Origin: Priestia koreensis | GTDB lineage: Bacteria; Bacillota; Bacilli; Bacillales; Bacillaceae_H | Length of the DNA: 64,000 bases | Assembly (NCBI RefSeq): GCF_001274935.1 | Contig: NZ_LILC01000013.1 | Location: 62,001-126,000, forward strand | Reading direction: 5' to 3' | Part shown: positions 16,364 through 25,186 of the stretch, piece by piece | Numbering within the stretch: position 1 is the first letter of the stretch | Layout of the letters: each line of letters opens with the position of its first letter | Program-made: the position numbers and the translations under genes | Notes under the pieces: generated by a model | The model's input: only the letters and a program-made list of their open reading frames with translations | Database searches by the model: none | What the model was told of the DNA's origin: nothing

Positions 16364-17854
16364 TTAAGACAGCCATTCTGGACGACACGACCCTCTTGGA
16401 ACAAGAACCGTTTTATATTCACCAGGTGTTTCAGACATTTGAACTTGGTCTGTTACCCCTCGGTAAATGCCACACGGGGTTTCAGCTGTAAACAGATCTG
16501 GCGCAACAAATTCATGCTCTTCTGTTTTACCTGATGTTTGTGCTACATACTGTTTATCAAAAATCCCCATCGACATAATCCATAATGAAACTCGATCCAA
16601 TGAGATGCTCACACGATAGCTTCCACCTTCTCGAGCACGTCGCTCAAGCGCAACGAGTGCGCCTACTTCGAGCAACCACGAAATCGCATAATCATTCACG
16701 ATAGAGATTGGTGGTAACTTCGGATTATCGGAAGAACCTTCTAATGCCATCACCCCTGTCACACACCCTGCCGTTTGATCAAATCCATTTCGATTTGCCC
16801 ACGGCCCTTCTGTTCCGTGGAGATTAACCGTACAGTGAATGATGCCTGGTCGAATTTGCGCCGCGTCCTCAGCTGTTAGGCTGTATTGTTCCAGAAAACC
16901 GTAGCGTCGATTGGCAAAGAAAATGTCTGCATCAGCAAGCAAATCGTTCATTTTTTGCTTTCCTTCACCGTTATTAAGATCGAGAGTTGTTGAGCGCATT
17001 CCGACATTCGACGTGTAATATACCATGTCATGCTCCCAATCGGTCGGTCTCCATACGTTCAATACATCTGCACCGTGCAACGCAAGCGCTCGACCCATTC
17101 CAGCGCCTGCAATAACATGTCCAAGACCTAAAGCACGGATTCCATCAAGCGGAGATTCTGCACCATCTGGAATCGGCTCAGGATCGCTTTCTCCAATTTT
17201 TTCAATCTGAATGAGCGGAAGTTTTGAAATGACGTCATACACAGGCTCTTTCATAAATTCTTCTAATGTGCGAACCACAGGCATAATAACTCCGCGCTCG
17301 GAAGCTGCTTTTTCAAGTTCAGCTGAGTCCCATTGCATAATAGCATGAGCCACGGCTGATTTATCCTCCGTGCAGTTTAACAGTTTTAACGCTCCGTTTT
17401 TAGATCGAGGATATGGATTTAGTGGCATAACCCACTTTCCGTCCCGCGTTTTATAGAAGGTAAAGTTTAGCGGATTATATGGATCATTCGCTTTTCCTGG
17501 CGCATAGCCATTCAACCTCTCCCACTTCTTATCATAGAAAGGTGATAGGCGTCGAAGCGCTTTACGTAGGTCCATATGAATGTCTTGTCCCTTTCCACCT
17601 TTTCCTCTCCACAGCTTAGCCACCGCAACGGATTTGGCCACTAAGGCAATTCCTGCTGCTGACGCAAGGCGAAGCGTACTAGGTGCAATCGGATCTTTTC
17701 CGTAAAAGGAAATGTTTCCTCCAGCATCCTCTGGAGATAACCCGACATCCGCTAGTACTTTTTCAAGCTCTTTATAGATGTCAAAGCCGTCGTCCTCTTT
17801 AATCGGATTATGGTAGGCGTCATTTAACATATCTGTTAATTCTCTATTGCTCAT
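16364..17854 (-). CDS. CaiB/BaiF family (class III) CoA-transferase
   Basis: 496 residues. The C-terminal two thirds carry the class III pattern: LDGIRALGLGHVIAGAGMGRALALHGADVLNVWRP-like opening, RSTTLDLNN, PGIIHCTVN and FDQTAGCVTG. It probably moves CoA between carboxylic acids; donor and acceptor are unknown. The conserved catalytic Asp expected after the first block falls in a region I cannot align with certainty. It is longer than the usual 400 residues, with an extra N-terminal domain of the same fold. Monocistronic, with its own terminator. Confidence 0.75.
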   Translation of the reverse strand: MSNRELTDMLNDAYHNPIKEDDGFDIYKELEKVLADVGLSPEDAGGNISFYGKDPIAPSTLRLASAAGIALVAKSVAVAKLWRGKGGKGQDIHMDLRKALRRLSPFYDKKWERLNGYAPGKANDPYNPLNFTFYKTRDGKWVMPLNPYPRSKNGALKLLNCTEDKSAVAHAIMQWDSAELEKAASERGVIMPVVRTLEEFMKEPVYDVISKLPLIQIEKIGESDPEPIPDGAESPLDGIRALGLGHVIAGAGMGRALALHGADVLNVWRPTDWEHDMVYYTSNVGMRSTTLDLNNGEGKQKMNDLLADADIFFANRRYGFLEQYSLTAEDAAQIRPGIIHCTVNLHGTEGPWANRNGFDQTAGCVTGVMALEGSSDNPKLPPISIVNDYAISWLLEVGALVALERRAREGGSYRVSISLDRVSLWIMSMGIFDKQYVAQTSGKTEEHEFVAPDLFTAETPCGIYRGVTDQVQMSETPGEYKTVLVPRGSCRPEWLS

Positions 17855-18107
17855 CGTTGCATTCCCCTTTCGACTGTACTGAATTAGAATAATGACTAGT
17901 TGTTTCTATATACAGGTTACCCGTTTCAAAGGAGTTATTATTGCATTTTCTAGAAAAATTTTGTGGGATCATCAATGTTTAATAGACAATAAGGATGGCA
18001 TGGATAATGTGGGAAGGATTTTAGTCCATATTTTTTTGGGGTTTACCTTCAATTATGATAAAAATAAACTAGTAGAACATTTATTCGATTGAGGAGAATG
18101 TGACGAT

Positions 18108-18641
18108 ATGAGTAAAAAACGAAATGTGGTATTATTTATTGCTTCGAGTTTAGACGGGTATATTGCGACAAAAGATGAGTCTCTAGACTGGCTTTATGAT
18201 GTCGAAGGAGAGGGAGATAACGGCTATTCAGAATTTTATAGTACCGTAGATACGGTTGTAATGGGTAAAAAAACGTATGACTGGATCATGAATCAAGACT
18301 TCAAGGAGTTTCCATACGAAAACAAAGCATGTTATGTGTTTACAAGGTCTTCTACGGAAAATACCAAAAATGTAACGTTTGTAAATGAAGATCTTACTAT
18401 TTTTACAGACAAACTAAAAAGGCAAGATGGGGAAAATATATGGATTGTTGGCGGAGGAGAATTACTTCATTTCTTTCTAAAAGAAAACTTAGTGGACGAA
18501 CTTATTATTACAGTTGCTCCAGCTATACTCGGAAAAGGTATTCCATTATTCAAAGAGGGAGATTATCAATTAAACCTCTCGTTAAAGACCATGAGAAACT
18601 TCAACCAATTTGTTGAGTTGCATTATGAAGTTCAAAAATAA
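18108..18641 (+). CDS. dihydrofolate reductase-like (RibD C-terminal) protein
   Basis: 177 residues: FIASSLDGYIA opening, VVMGKKTYDW, and WIVGGGELLHFFL, the marks of the RibD_C/YwjB/YyaP family related to DHFR. NADPH binding likely; reaction unknown. ATG 18108 has GAGGAG upstream. Its terminator overlaps the stop of the converging gene. Confidence 0.8.
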   Translation: MSKKRNVVLFIASSLDGYIATKDESLDWLYDVEGEGDNGYSEFYSTVDTVVMGKKTYDWIMNQDFKEFPYENKACYVFTRSSTENTKNVTFVNEDLTIFTDKLKRQDGENIWIVGGGELLHFFLKENLVDELIITVAPAILGKGIPLFKEGDYQLNLSLKTMRNFNQFVELHYEVQK

Positions 18642-18659
18642 AGAAAACGTCTAAAATAT

Positions 18660-18693
18660 GCAAAAACCACGCTTACGAAGGCGTGGTTTTTGC
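18660..18693. terminator. bidirectional terminator
   Basis: Perfect 13-bp stem gcaaaaaccacgc/gcgtggtttttgc with an 8-base loop, between converging genes ending at 18641 and 18693. Confidence 0.9.
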
Positions 18694-19322
18694 TAGTTAT
18701 TTAAGTACTGATCCCAGTCATAGTCCTTTATTTTATAAAAGTTGCCTTGCTCATCCCGTTCATAGGCGCAAAGCGGCGGATCATGAAAAAAATCCAATAT
18801 GGTATCATCCATATTGAGTACAACCCCGAGTGAGACGATTTGGAAATTAGTATGATCAGCTAGGTAATCATCCTCCTCATAGCCGCTTAAAAGAGACCAT
18901 CCTGAATCCCCTTCTTCGTGAGGCTCATCCCGAAGCATAAAGTTTACTTCTCTTCGATCTAGTACGTCGTTACTTACCGTGACAAGCGTATCAAAATAAA
19001 AGTCCCATTTTTCATTTGCGGGGTCATCGTGCTCTGTGCTGCAAATATGCTCTCGGTTAAACGTAATAACAGTATTCGGTGCGATGTCTACATGATATGG
19101 TTCGTTATCAAGCCTACCAATAAAATGGGTTCCTTCGATTGATGTAATTTCAACCCACATCCGTTCTGCTCGCATCCCATCTTCGCTTGGTTCTTTGGCA
19201 ACGAAAATTAATTTCACAAGATCTCCTACGCTGAGTTGTCGAATTACCTCTTCACTCGGAATGTAAAAGGTATACGGTGCTTTTTTATTTGCTTCTCGTG
19301 CATTGTCTAAAAACCAGTTCAT
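18693..19322 (-). CDS. DUF2314 + DUF2185 (Imm33-like) protein
   Basis: 209 residues, two domains. N-terminal DUF2314-like part (about 1-80: AxxKAPYTFYIPS, RMWVEIT, GRLDNEPY) and C-terminal DUF2185/Imm33-like part (SGWSLLSGYEEDDYLADHTNF, LDFFHDPPLCAYERD). Both families have been linked with polymorphic-toxin immunity. It lies 6 bp downstream of a DUF2716 gene. No toxin gene is visible within several kb, so this would be an orphan immunity pair or a pair with another role. Confidence 0.65.
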   Translation of the reverse strand: MNWFLDNAREANKKAPYTFYIPSEEVIRQLSVGDLVKLIFVAKEPSEDGMRAERMWVEITSIEGTHFIGRLDNEPYHVDIAPNTVITFNREHICSTEHDDPANEKWDFYFDTLVTVSNDVLDRREVNFMLRDEPHEEGDSGWSLLSGYEEDDYLADHTNFQIVSLGVVLNMDDTILDFFHDPPLCAYERDEQGNFYKIKDYDWDQYLNN

Positions 19323-19328
19323 ATTGAC

Positions 19329-19847
19329 TCACCTCTTTTTCTTATTGACTTTACTAGGAGACTGGCGCAAAATTTTTTGGAACATGATCGGCTTGTTCTT
19401 TTCAAAACAACGCAAAACCTCTTCACCAAATATGGTAATACTTCGTTCCCACGGATGACCTAAAAATCCCCACTTAAAATCTTTTTCGATGAAGAAATAA
19501 TAGTCGCCGTTCGGAAAGATGGGAACTATCCACTCTCCCCATTCATCTCGTTCAAGGGGTAGATGGGAATTTAACCAATAGCACTCATGCTGCCAATCTA
19601 AGGCATATATATATTCGTCAGGATCTGTTAGCTTCTGAAAGACGCTTAGTGATTTCTCTTCTAAATCTTCATAAGCTCCTTCCCCCATCGTTCCTTCAAA
19701 ATAGCCTGAAACATCATATGTTATAAAAGGACGGGGTACCTTCAAGCCTGGAAATCGACGTATACTAGGACTAAATTTCAGCATTTTATCAATGACTTCC
19801 CAAACGACATCCTGCTCCTGTTCAGTGAAGGGAATCCAATTATCCAT
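19329..19847 (-). CDS. DUF2716 family protein
   Basis: 172 residues with the family signature YALDWQHECYW, W-VPIFPNGDYYFFIEKDF and GHPWERSITIFGEE. DUF2716 proteins are short, soluble and often found in immunity-gene arrays. First gene of a two-gene unit with the DUF2314/DUF2185 gene (6-bp gap). Start 19847 has GAGAGG upstream. Function not established. Confidence 0.7.
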   Translation of the reverse strand: MDNWIPFTEQEQDVVWEVIDKMLKFSPSIRRFPGLKVPRPFITYDVSGYFEGTMGEGAYEDLEEKSLSVFQKLTDPDEYIYALDWQHECYWLNSHLPLERDEWGEWIVPIFPNGDYYFFIEKDFKWGFLGHPWERSITIFGEEVLRCFEKNKPIMFQKILRQSPSKVNKKKR

Positions 19848-20041
19848 TCGCTCATTCCTCTCTCTTTAGGTAAAACTTTTTCTTTAACAAGCACATAGAA
19901 AAATACGGACATACTCCTAAACGAATATGCCCGTGTTCTTATTTCTGTTGTGTATGAGAAACCAACCGCTACACCATTTCTGATCGATCGCTCAGTTCAT
20001 ATGTATAATTTGCATGGCTACAAGACTACTAGATAGAGCGC

Positions 20042-20494
20042 TTACAAGTTTTGCGATAAGCGGATCATATCACAGCACTGAATGCCATCTTCGAAAATTT
20101 CTTGGTCGTAATGACGTAAATAAAAATCCCGATCAATCCCTGTTATACGGAAGCCGCATTTTTGATAAAGCGCAAGCTGACCGATACTAGAGTTGCCTGT
20201 GCCAATTTCCATTCGTTTATAGTTATCTACTTTTGCCGTTTCAATCGCATGCTTCACAAGCTGTGCGCCAAATCCTTTGCTTTGATGATCGCGCGCAACG
20301 GCGACATTCACAAGTTCAACCGTTTCAGGTCTTGTTGGTAGTAGTACGTACACTCCTACTACTTCTCCCTCGTATTCCCCAACAAAGCATTTTCCAAGCT
20401 CCAAGTATTCTCGAACGATCTTTTCAGAAGGATCAGCTAGTAAAAGTAAATTCATAGGTGATGGTTCTTCTGCTGTTAAAGGTCTAATAATCAT
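20042..20494 (-). CDS. GNAT N-acetyltransferase, YvbK-like
   Basis: 150 residues. Resembles B. subtilis YvbK in the blocks LLLLADPS, TRPETVELVNVAV, IEIGTGNSS-like EIGTGNSSIGQLALYQKCGFR and the end FEDGIQC-DMIRL. Acetyl-CoA loop QSKGFG. Substrate unknown. Start 20494 follows GGAGGGG. Confidence 0.8.
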   Translation of the reverse strand: MIIRPLTAEEPSPMNLLLLADPSEKIVREYLELGKCFVGEYEGEVVGVYVLLPTRPETVELVNVAVARDHQSKGFGAQLVKHAIETAKVDNYKRMEIGTGNSSIGQLALYQKCGFRITGIDRDFYLRHYDQEIFEDGIQCCDMIRLSQNL

Positions 20495-20663
20495 ACTACC
20501 CCTCCGTTGTTATTTTTCTATATTGTACGATATTTCACATTATTTTGCACCGGAATGGTCACGTAATTTCATATTTTAGGCAAAAAAGCACCGGATCGCT
20601 CTTATTTGTTCTCTTCCACTTGCAGAAAATCGGCTAGATAATAATAGATTTTCCCCATCATCC

Positions 20664-21164
20664 CTACATCGTTTCTAAAAATGTTTTCACCTGTTTTGGA
20701 GATCGTAACTGGATGATCTGCTTGTGCTGAAGTTGCTGAAGCTTCTTCAAAATACCGGGACGTTTTTCTTTTGGATACGACCATACCCATTTTAAAAATC
20801 CTATATCAAAGTGTTCTTCGCACCCTTCACCCATATCAGGTCTCCTTCGGTTACGATAGGTAATCATTCGTTTTAGCGCACGATATGTACAAACCGTGGG
20901 CGGAATGTCTAGGAAAATAATTGTATCCGCAGCCTCAAGGCGAATGTCCATCGTTCCGCTATAATTTCCATCAATAATCCATGCTGACTTTTGCACTAAT
21001 GATTTCTGCACTTTTTGCTGCTCGTCCTTCTCCACTCCAACCCAATTCGGCTTCCAAAAGAGCACGTCGAGATGATAAACGGGATTGTTTAATTTTTCTC
21101 CAAGCTCCCTCGCGAGCGTAGACTTTCCAGAACCACCTGATCCAATTAACATAATTCGCTTCAT
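20664..21164 (-). CDS. P-loop kinase-like protein (DNA topology modulation protein FlaR family)
   Basis: 166 residues. Walker A GSGGSGKST (8-16) and adenylate-kinase-like features HLDVLFWKPNW and IIDGNYSGTMDIRLEAADTIIFLD. Proteins of this type are annotated as topology modulation protein or shikimate/adenylate kinase-like; real substrate unknown. GAGGCG precedes ATG 21164. The 62-codon frame overlapping its 3' end is a shadow. Confidence 0.75.
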   Translation of the reverse strand: MKRIMLIGSGGSGKSTLARELGEKLNNPVYHLDVLFWKPNWVGVEKDEQQKVQKSLVQKSAWIIDGNYSGTMDIRLEAADTIIFLDIPPTVCTYRALKRMITYRNRRRPDMGEGCEEHFDIGFLKWVWSYPKEKRPGILKKLQQLQHKQIIQLRSPKQVKTFLETM

Positions 21165-21234
21165 CTATTTAACGCCTCTTTCAAATTGAATTTTTTACCA
21201 TATTGATAGTATAGCATTTTAGATGAAAATAAAA

Positions 21235-21265
21235 AAACAGACTCCTTATCAAAAGGAATCTGTTT
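21235..21265 (-). terminator. terminator of the DUF3916 gene
   Basis: 13-bp stem with one A-C mismatch (21235-21247 with 21253-21265), 5-base loop, followed on the minus strand by TTTTTTT. Confidence 0.8.
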
Positions 21266-21270
21266 CTTTC

Positions 21271-21771
21271 TTACTCTAATTCTCCGACAAACCAAATTTC
21301 ATTTTCCTCTGTGCCGTCCTCATCTATTATCATTTCCGTCACGCCCGATACGTTAAAATGGCTCGGGATGAGTAGGTTTTTCTCTGTTTGAAGGTTTCTG
21401 CTTTTAGGTAGAGGCACCCATTTTTGATCGTCGCTGTTTCGGTCAAAAAACCGCGTAAAATAATCCTGACCTTTAAAAACAATGATTTGCGAACCCCATA
21501 ATTCAGGACTTGTAATCAGTGCCACCACTCGGTAATCATCTGATGGCTTCAGTCCAACCAAGTGCTCCGCTTGATCTACTAGCCCTTGTATGCACGCTCT
21601 CTTTGCTTTTTGGGGGGTTTTAGGAGAATCAATAAATCCTTGTGAAACAGGAAGGTGTAAGTGCCAATACCCATGATAAAAATCTGTCGGAAATACCTCT
21701 GTATACGCCTTAATTCTCTCTAGCAGTCTAGTTGTTTTGCGGTTTATGCCCCGCATTTTCTTTTCTCTCAT
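21271..21771 (-). CDS. DUF3916 family protein
   Basis: 166 residues, soluble. YHGYWHLHLPVSQGFIDSP and the following Cys-containing helix match DUF3916, a Bacillus family of unknown function. I use ATG 21771 (AGAGG six bases upstream) rather than the TTG at 21792, which overlaps the stop of the upstream transporter gene. Probably co-transcribed with that transporter, 17 bp away. Confidence 0.65.
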   Translation of the reverse strand: MREKKMRGINRKTTRLLERIKAYTEVFPTDFYHGYWHLHLPVSQGFIDSPKTPQKAKRACIQGLVDQAEHLVGLKPSDDYRVVALITSPELWGSQIIVFKGQDYFTRFFDRNSDDQKWVPLPKSRNLQTEKNLLIPSHFNVSGVTEMIIDEDGTEENEIWFVGELE

Positions 21772-21788
21772 CTTTATCCTCTTTTCAT

Positions 21789-22760
21789 TCAACGGCGATC
21801 TTTCATCACAAATCTAGGAACAATCCCAATGTAGACGAGTTCACCGACAAGCTCGACGATCGTTTGCGTCACGATGACTGCTCCAGCTATTGTCGACCAT
21901 TTGTCTGGTAGTGCTAGTGCGAGCGGTAGTACAACAAGTGAGTTTCTCGTTGCGGTACTAAAAATTAATGCCCGACCTTCACCTACGTCTAATTTGAATA
22001 TCCACACAAGAAATCGCGATAAAAAAGGCATGATTACTAAAAACAACACATAAATGGGTATGACGTGAACGATGATGTGAAAGTCACTATATACTTTATG
22101 AATTTGTGAAGCCACAACGGCGATTAATACGAGTGCCATAAATGGTACCGGGAGCCATGCAGTAAAGTCTAAAAACTTATTCCCTGCGGTCGCCTTTTTC
22201 GCCCATAGCTGCGTAAGAACGGCTACCGCAAGCGGGAGCACAATTAAAACAAGAAATGCTTCCACAAAGGGTGCCACATGAACAATGCCGACCATTTTCT
22301 CGCCAATAAACAACCATAAATAAACGGGCAATAAAAGCATTTGAACAACAAATAAAATAGGCGTTGAGGCAAGCATTAATTTCTCATTTCCTTTTCCAAG
22401 CTGAGTAAAGACGATGACGTAGTCAATACACGGAGTGAGTAGCACGAGGCATATGCCCAATAAAACAGGCGTAGATTGCGGGAAGATGCTTGTTAACACC
22501 CACACGACAATTGGAACAAATATGAAGTTTCCAATGAGCAAAGCCACAATAAATTTTACGTTTGACATTGCCTCACGCAGTTTTAAAAACGGTATTTGCG
22601 CAAACATGCCGTACATTAAAGTGGCAATGAGCGGTGAAATCGTCCAATGCAGGCTTTCACCGAATGGCTTGCTGGAGAGTCCCATAATGGCTCCAATAAT
22701 TAGTGCAACACCGTAAACCCAAATTTGATTATTTTCTAAGCGCTCTCTAGATGTAATCAT
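21789..22760 (-). CDS. Acr3/BASS-superfamily transporter (arsenite exporter or bile acid:sodium symporter family)
   Basis: 323 residues, about ten transmembrane helices. LLTPCIDYVIVFTQLG (about 108-123) with a Cys at the position used in arsenite pumps of the Acr3 group, and SRNSLVVLP-like TATRNSLVVLPLALALP. No arsR or arsC is nearby, so arsenite export is a guess; other BASS proteins move organic anions. Linked to a DUF3916 gene. Confidence 0.65.
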   Translation of the reverse strand: MITSRERLENNQIWVYGVALIIGAIMGLSSKPFGESLHWTISPLIATLMYGMFAQIPFLKLREAMSNVKFIVALLIGNFIFVPIVVWVLTSIFPQSTPVLLGICLVLLTPCIDYVIVFTQLGKGNEKLMLASTPILFVVQMLLLPVYLWLFIGEKMVGIVHVAPFVEAFLVLIVLPLAVAVLTQLWAKKATAGNKFLDFTAWLPVPFMALVLIAVVASQIHKVYSDFHIIVHVIPIYVLFLVIMPFLSRFLVWIFKLDVGEGRALIFSTATRNSLVVLPLALALPDKWSTIAGAVIVTQTIVELVGELVYIGIVPRFVMKDRR

Positions 22761-22848
22761 GGATAACTATATCCCTCATTTCAAATCTCTTTAACACATT
22801 CATGCGCTTTTCTTCTTCATTGTAGCTGACTTTTCTCCAGCCTCGAGG

Positions 22849-23364
22849 CTACTTTTCCTGATATGCAGCGTCAATCGCTTTTTTCAGCTCGTCTGGACGC
22901 CTTGTGCCGATCACGATCGTATGTTGCTGAAATTGTATTTCCATTCCGCTGTTCCCGCTCATATTATAGGCTATTTCGTTCTGAAGATTAAATCGAATGC
23001 CCCATCCACCAAATCGTTTTAACGGGCTGTATGTAATGGGCTTATAGGACGTGATCTCTGAAAAGAGAAAAACTTTATAATGAATGTGAAACGGAACGTA
23101 TCGTATATAAAGACCATCATCACGAACTTCAGTGACCAACTTCAACAGGCCAAGAAAAACAACGGGAAAGATAATTCCAAAAACAACCCACAGGACGATC
23201 AACGTGCCATTAGAAGCGGGATTTGTGCCAACTTTATTTCCAAAAAAGACTTGCTGAATAAAGGCATACCACATCAACAAGGCAACCGCGAGCATCGGCA
23301 CCCATAATAAAAGCGTTCTAGGACGCTGAATTTCTCGGTAACGTACGTTTGCTTTTTTGCTCAC
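22849..23364 (-). CDS. DUF6141-like membrane protein
   Basis: 171 residues: two N-terminal transmembrane helices (about 17-35, 55-78), then a soluble PH-like beta domain (EVRDDGLYIRYVPFH, FGGWGIRFNL, IVIGTRRPDELKKAI). Such proteins are common in Bacillaceae and unstudied. Start is GTG 23364 behind AAGGAGGGGG. Confidence 0.6.
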   Translation of the reverse strand: MSKKANVRYREIQRPRTLLLWVPMLAVALLMWYAFIQQVFFGNKVGTNPASNGTLIVLWVVFGIIFPVVFLGLLKLVTEVRDDGLYIRYVPFHIHYKVFLFSEITSYKPITYSPLKRFGGWGIRFNLQNEIAYNMSGNSGMEIQFQQHTIVIGTRRPDELKKAIDAAYQEK

Positions 23365-23610
23365 GTAAAACCCCCTCCTTTTTGTTTATTTATCTTTCAT
23401 TATACGTGATGATAAGAGGGAAAATAAATCTTTATATAAAACCACATGGAATATGATTTGGTTCGATTAACGAGTCACCACAGCAATATATGCAGTAGTG
23501 TAGCACAAACACAAGCGTTCAGAAAAAAGCGAATGGATATTGTTTTCAAGCGTAAAAACCTACTGTATGTTTATATATGAAAGATTGAAATGAAATGAGG
23601 TTATTTAAAG

Positions 23611-23841
23611 GTGAAATTTGATGAAATTGAAGCGAAAGTCCATTCTAAAGAAGATTTATTACAATTCATAAAATTATTAAAGGTGAACTATTTAGAAAAT
23701 GAACAGGAGTGGGAAAATACAAGTATAGATACATTCCTAGATGGGATGGAAGCTTGGACAAATGATACGGACTTACTAACGGAAGAAGCTACATGGAGTA
23801 CTTTTGCAAAAATATTGTACGCAGGAAGCAGGTACGAATAA
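23611..23841 (+). CDS. small acidic DUF7660-like protein
   Basis: 76 residues, acidic. FLDGMEAWTNDTDLL and the end WSTFAKILYAGSRYE match the DUF7660 pattern. Function unknown. GTG start at 23611; the AAAGG before it is weak. The 207 bp that follow hold nothing I recognise. Confidence 0.6.
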   Translation: MKFDEIEAKVHSKEDLLQFIKLLKVNYLENEQEWENTSIDTFLDGMEAWTNDTDLLTEEATWSTFAKILYAGSRYE

Positions 23842-24049
23842 TGAATAATAGAGTACTTAACTTGCGGATGTTAACGTTCAACAAAGTAATGCTTTACAAA
23901 TCTCGAAGCACAATGGCCCCGAGAGTTTTGGTGCTCCTTCTATAGCTTAATTAATCGCCAACTCAACTTGTTTACATTAAAATCGAGCGCTCGTAGTTCT
24001 TACATGTACCCACGAAAAGAAAATGGTCTATTATTGAAAGAAACGACAC

Positions 24050-24439
24050 TTATAATAAAGCGATAAACAAACATAATATAAACGCAATACCCGATATAGG
24101 CGTCATGGTATATCTTTCTTTTTTACTCCGAGATAGCAAATTTGCAATCGTATTTAAACCGAGGAAGATGGTAATTACCCATACCAATGGGTTGGTTGGT
24201 AAGAAGCTCAAACCTTTTATAACATAAGCGTGTTGTAAAAAAACAACGCTCATGAACAAGAGAATCAAAGCATTACCAACACTTAAAACACGTCGATTTT
24301 TAGGTAAAATCTTATAAGAACCACCCATTGCAAACTCACCAAAGGGGCAACCAAACGAAAGTAATACGTGAAAACACGCGATCGATACAAAGATGACGGT
24401 CACAATGATTGAAGCTACAGAGAGAAAACTGATTTTCAT
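24050..24439 (-). CDS. four-helix membrane protein of unknown function
   Basis: 129 residues with four hydrophobic helices. Between helices 1 and 2 is a loop CPFGEFAMGGSYKILPKNRR, which may be a family mark (DUF3995/YoaS-like, not certain). AAGGAGGGG precedes ATG 24439. Monocistronic. Confidence 0.55.
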   Translation of the reverse strand: MKISFLSVASIIVTVIFVSIACFHVLLSFGCPFGEFAMGGSYKILPKNRRVLSVGNALILLFMSVVFLQHAYVIKGLSFLPTNPLVWVITIFLGLNTIANLLSRSKKERYTMTPISGIAFILCLFIALL

Positions 24440-24560
24440 TCCCCTCCTTCTCTAATGATACGTTCACCCTTACACTTTTTTAGCACTCTACACTCTTGTA
24501 CTGTATATGCTTATGTCGGAACTCGTATCGTAAATCCATAAAATCATTTATGAGACAAAA

Positions 24561-24593
24561 AGAGGCCGTCATTCTCTGTGAATGACGGCCTCT
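24561..24593 (-). terminator. terminator of the VOC gene
   Basis: Perfect 14-bp stem (24561-24574 with 24580-24593), 5-base loop, then TTTTTG on the minus strand. Confidence 0.9.
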
Positions 24594-24611
24594 ACTAGTT
24601 CGTTTATAAAA

Positions 24612-25079
24612 TTACGGGTATTGATTAGCTATGATTTCATCCCATTCTTCAATGGATTTTTTATCGGATACGCTTTTCCATTTCTCCGGCACATCCACAA
24701 AGCTCATGAGCTCTAAGCTGTTGCCATCTGGGTCTTTGAAGTAGATGGACGCATTTCCTTGATGAGGGCGTACAAATGGTTCAACAGACGTTCTGCTTCC
24801 AAAAGGAACGGCTTCAATATCAAGGCTTTCGAGCCAGTTTAGTGAGTTTTTCATGTCTTCATAATCGACTTGAAATGCGATGTGCTGTAGTGATGGGTGG
24901 TACGAAATTTTATGTTCTTCGCCCTCCCATAGTCCTAACCAGCTCTTGCCTTCTTCAATCCAGAAGAATGCCGTCTCATCATCTCTCCAAGCAAATTTTA
25001 GTCCGAGCTTTTCATAAAATGCCATCGATCTCGTTAAATCCTTTATTGGTAAATGTGCTTCGTATATTCCTTTAATCAT
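24612..25079 (-). CDS. VOC (glyoxalase/bleomycin resistance) family protein
   Basis: 155 residues, two beta-alpha-beta-beta-beta modules. HLPIKDLTRSMAFYEKLG opening with metal-ligand His, central HIAFQVD and C-terminal YFKDPDGNSLELMSF with Glu. Probably a metal-dependent dioxygenase, lyase or binding protein; substrate unknown. Confidence 0.8.
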   Translation of the reverse strand: MIKGIYEAHLPIKDLTRSMAFYEKLGLKFAWRDDETAFFWIEEGKSWLGLWEGEEHKISYHPSLQHIAFQVDYEDMKNSLNWLESLDIEAVPFGSRTSVEPFVRPHQGNASIYFKDPDGNSLELMSFVDVPEKWKSVSDKKSIEEWDEIIANQYP

Positions 25080-25186
25080 TTCCTCATCCCCTTTTCTATT
25101 TCTAGAATACGGGATTTTTGCACGAACAACCTCAGCTTACAGTTGGAATTTTTATCCGTCTTTGGACGTAAGACAGGGAAAGATGA

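Noticed and set aside
16328..16534. Continuation of the 16229 frame into the CoA-transferase gene
   Set aside because: Runs through the terminator and antisense to a strongly supported CDS; only the first codons are kept as possible remnant.
20602..20790. 62-codon minus-strand frame overlapping the 3' end of the P-loop kinase gene
   Set aside because: Out-of-frame overlap with a clear gene, no separate ribosome site; shadow.
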